Source of the DNA: Malurus cyaneus samueli
Taxonomy: Eukaryota; Chordata; Aves; Passeriformes; Maluridae
Assembly: GCA_009741485.1 (NCBI GenBank)
Contig: CM019237.1
Location: 49,910,050 to 49,974,049 of the forward strand
DNA length: 64,000 nt
Direction: 5' to 3'
Both the position numbers and the translations under genes were made by a program. Shown here piece by piece: positions 62,669 through 64,000 of this stretch. Position 1 is the first letter of the stretch. Each line of letters starts with the position of its first letter. Under the pieces are notes generated by a model. The model was not told where the DNA came from and made no database searches. It saw only the letters and a list, made by a program, of their open reading frames with translations.

Positions 62669-64000
62669 CTCCCCCATCCTGAAACAAACAGAAAAATCCC
62701 CTGGGACGTATCCAATAACTGTCTGTGTGATGTAGAAGAGTCGGTCACATCCTACCAGCCGTGATGCTCTGAAAAGATCCAGCTGTTTTAATTGCTTTGT
62801 CATCATCACTGCTCATCAGTGTTTTACCATGGAGTGTGAGTAGTCCTGAAACTGGGTGTAAGCATTGGTGCAATTTGGACTGAAATTGAGAAGATTCACC
62901 TCCAAAGTGCACATAGGTTTTGTTTGTAGAAAAGAAAAATGCTGGTGTGTGTTTTTAACAATGTTCTGCACAAAGTGAGATACACAAGCAGATTTAATGC
63001 ATCACAGCAGAGATTTACTGTGAGATAAATAGTGACTTCCTTCCCCTACACTTTCAGATAATATTTATCTGCAGGAGGTTTTAGGTTCTCTTGTAAAAGC
63101 AAATGAAGCCTGGAGCATATTAACTTCCCCTGCAGTAAATCATATTTTTTTGATACTGCTACAGTAACTTCATCGCAGGAGTGTTAAAAAATTCTGGAGA
63201 AGAGCAGGAATTAACAAGTTTATTCACTCTGTAGATGAGCTGACATTTTCCATGTATCTTATATAGTATAAAATTAATTCTCTATCTTTCACTTGTGTTT
63301 TTCATAAACTGTTCCATATTAAGTTCAAATCTATGCACAGTGAAAGAGAAGAATTTATGTCTTCACTAAAACAGCATCACAGTTGTGAGGCCTATGTGCA
63401 AAATAAAGGATGCTCATGTCTATATTTCATGCCTCCAATTTTTATTGTCTTGAATTACAGACTCTGTGTGATCACAGAACACTGCCCAGAGTCACAAAAC
63501 ACCACTAGATGAAAATATATTTGGTGTCACTTTAATGTATCTCTCCTTTAAAATAGGTGGGCTTTTTCCTCTTTATTGTACTACAGTGAAACCTGATAGG
63601 AAAGATTCTGTCCTGTTGGCCAAACTAAAGCTCTTGTTTATCTAAGACTTTATCAGATGTGGATAGAAAGGAAACCCTGAGCTGGTTACTTCAGAACAAA
63701 TGAGTTATGTGGATGTGCACCAGGACATTCTTCATTTTATATGAGAGCAATAAGCTTATGCATTCATTTTGGCACCCAAGTCACAGGAGTGAGAACTGAA
63801 TGAGTATTACCAAAAAAAGAGACACAGAAATCAAAAGACCAACACTCCCCCACTCTGTCTGCCAGTCACAAATATTCCAGCCAGCACGTGGGGCTGTGTG
63901 GACACACTGATCTGATCTGAGGCACGACAGAGCTGCTCTCTGTGCTGGGGGATTTCAGCAGCCCTTTGAAGGTGTCACAAACAGGTGAGATCACAGACAT
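62669..64000. other. Intergenic, no gene seen
   Basis: AT-rich, with no recognised repeat, exon or RNA gene up to the window edge. Confidence 0.45.

Overview
This is vertebrate genomic DNA and almost certainly from a bird. It has interrupted genes with GT-AG introns, and about twenty copies of CR1 (chicken repeat 1) LINE 3' ends, several still carrying the diagnostic octamer tail (ATTCTRTG-like). There is also one probable solo LTR and a CpG-rich promoter. I see no prokaryotic gene organisation, and most open frames in the window are chance.

Only one protein-coding gene is convincing. On the minus strand, from the CpG-rich promoter near 7.5-8.3 kb to the left edge, lies a very-long-chain fatty-acid elongase (ELO family). 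It is of the ELOVL4-like type usually called ELOVL8 in fish. I rebuilt six coding exons (6694-6637, 5261-5074, 3932-3852, 3102-3046, 1864-1750, 824-697). Their phases join cleanly into 627 coding bases (209 residues), and all the expected ELO motifs are present: K-x-x-E-L-x-D-T, H-x-x-H-H and N-x-x-x-H-x-x-M-Y-x-Y-Y. The C-terminal exon or exons lie beyond position 1. A likely non-coding first exon ends at a strong donor at 7868/7867. Splicing it to 6702 would create a short upstream ORF that overlaps the start codon, and also an in-frame upstream ATG.

From about 8.3 kb to 64 kb (about 55 kb) I find no exon I can assign to a known gene. That stretch holds CR1 fragments in both orientations, an LTR at about 45.9-46.9 kb, microsatellites, a few short tandem duplications, an orphan CpG-rich patch at about 28.05-28.40 kb, and AT-rich segments that could be conserved enhancers. 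One 254-base segment (40987-41240) has a strong acceptor and a perfect donor, so it is a candidate exon of a non-coding transcript.

I did not find a new multi-gene system. The items most worth a second look are the elongase and its 5' leader arrangement, the palindromic CR1 composite at 10.17-10.46 kb, the LTR, the candidate orphan exon and the two enhancer-like segments.
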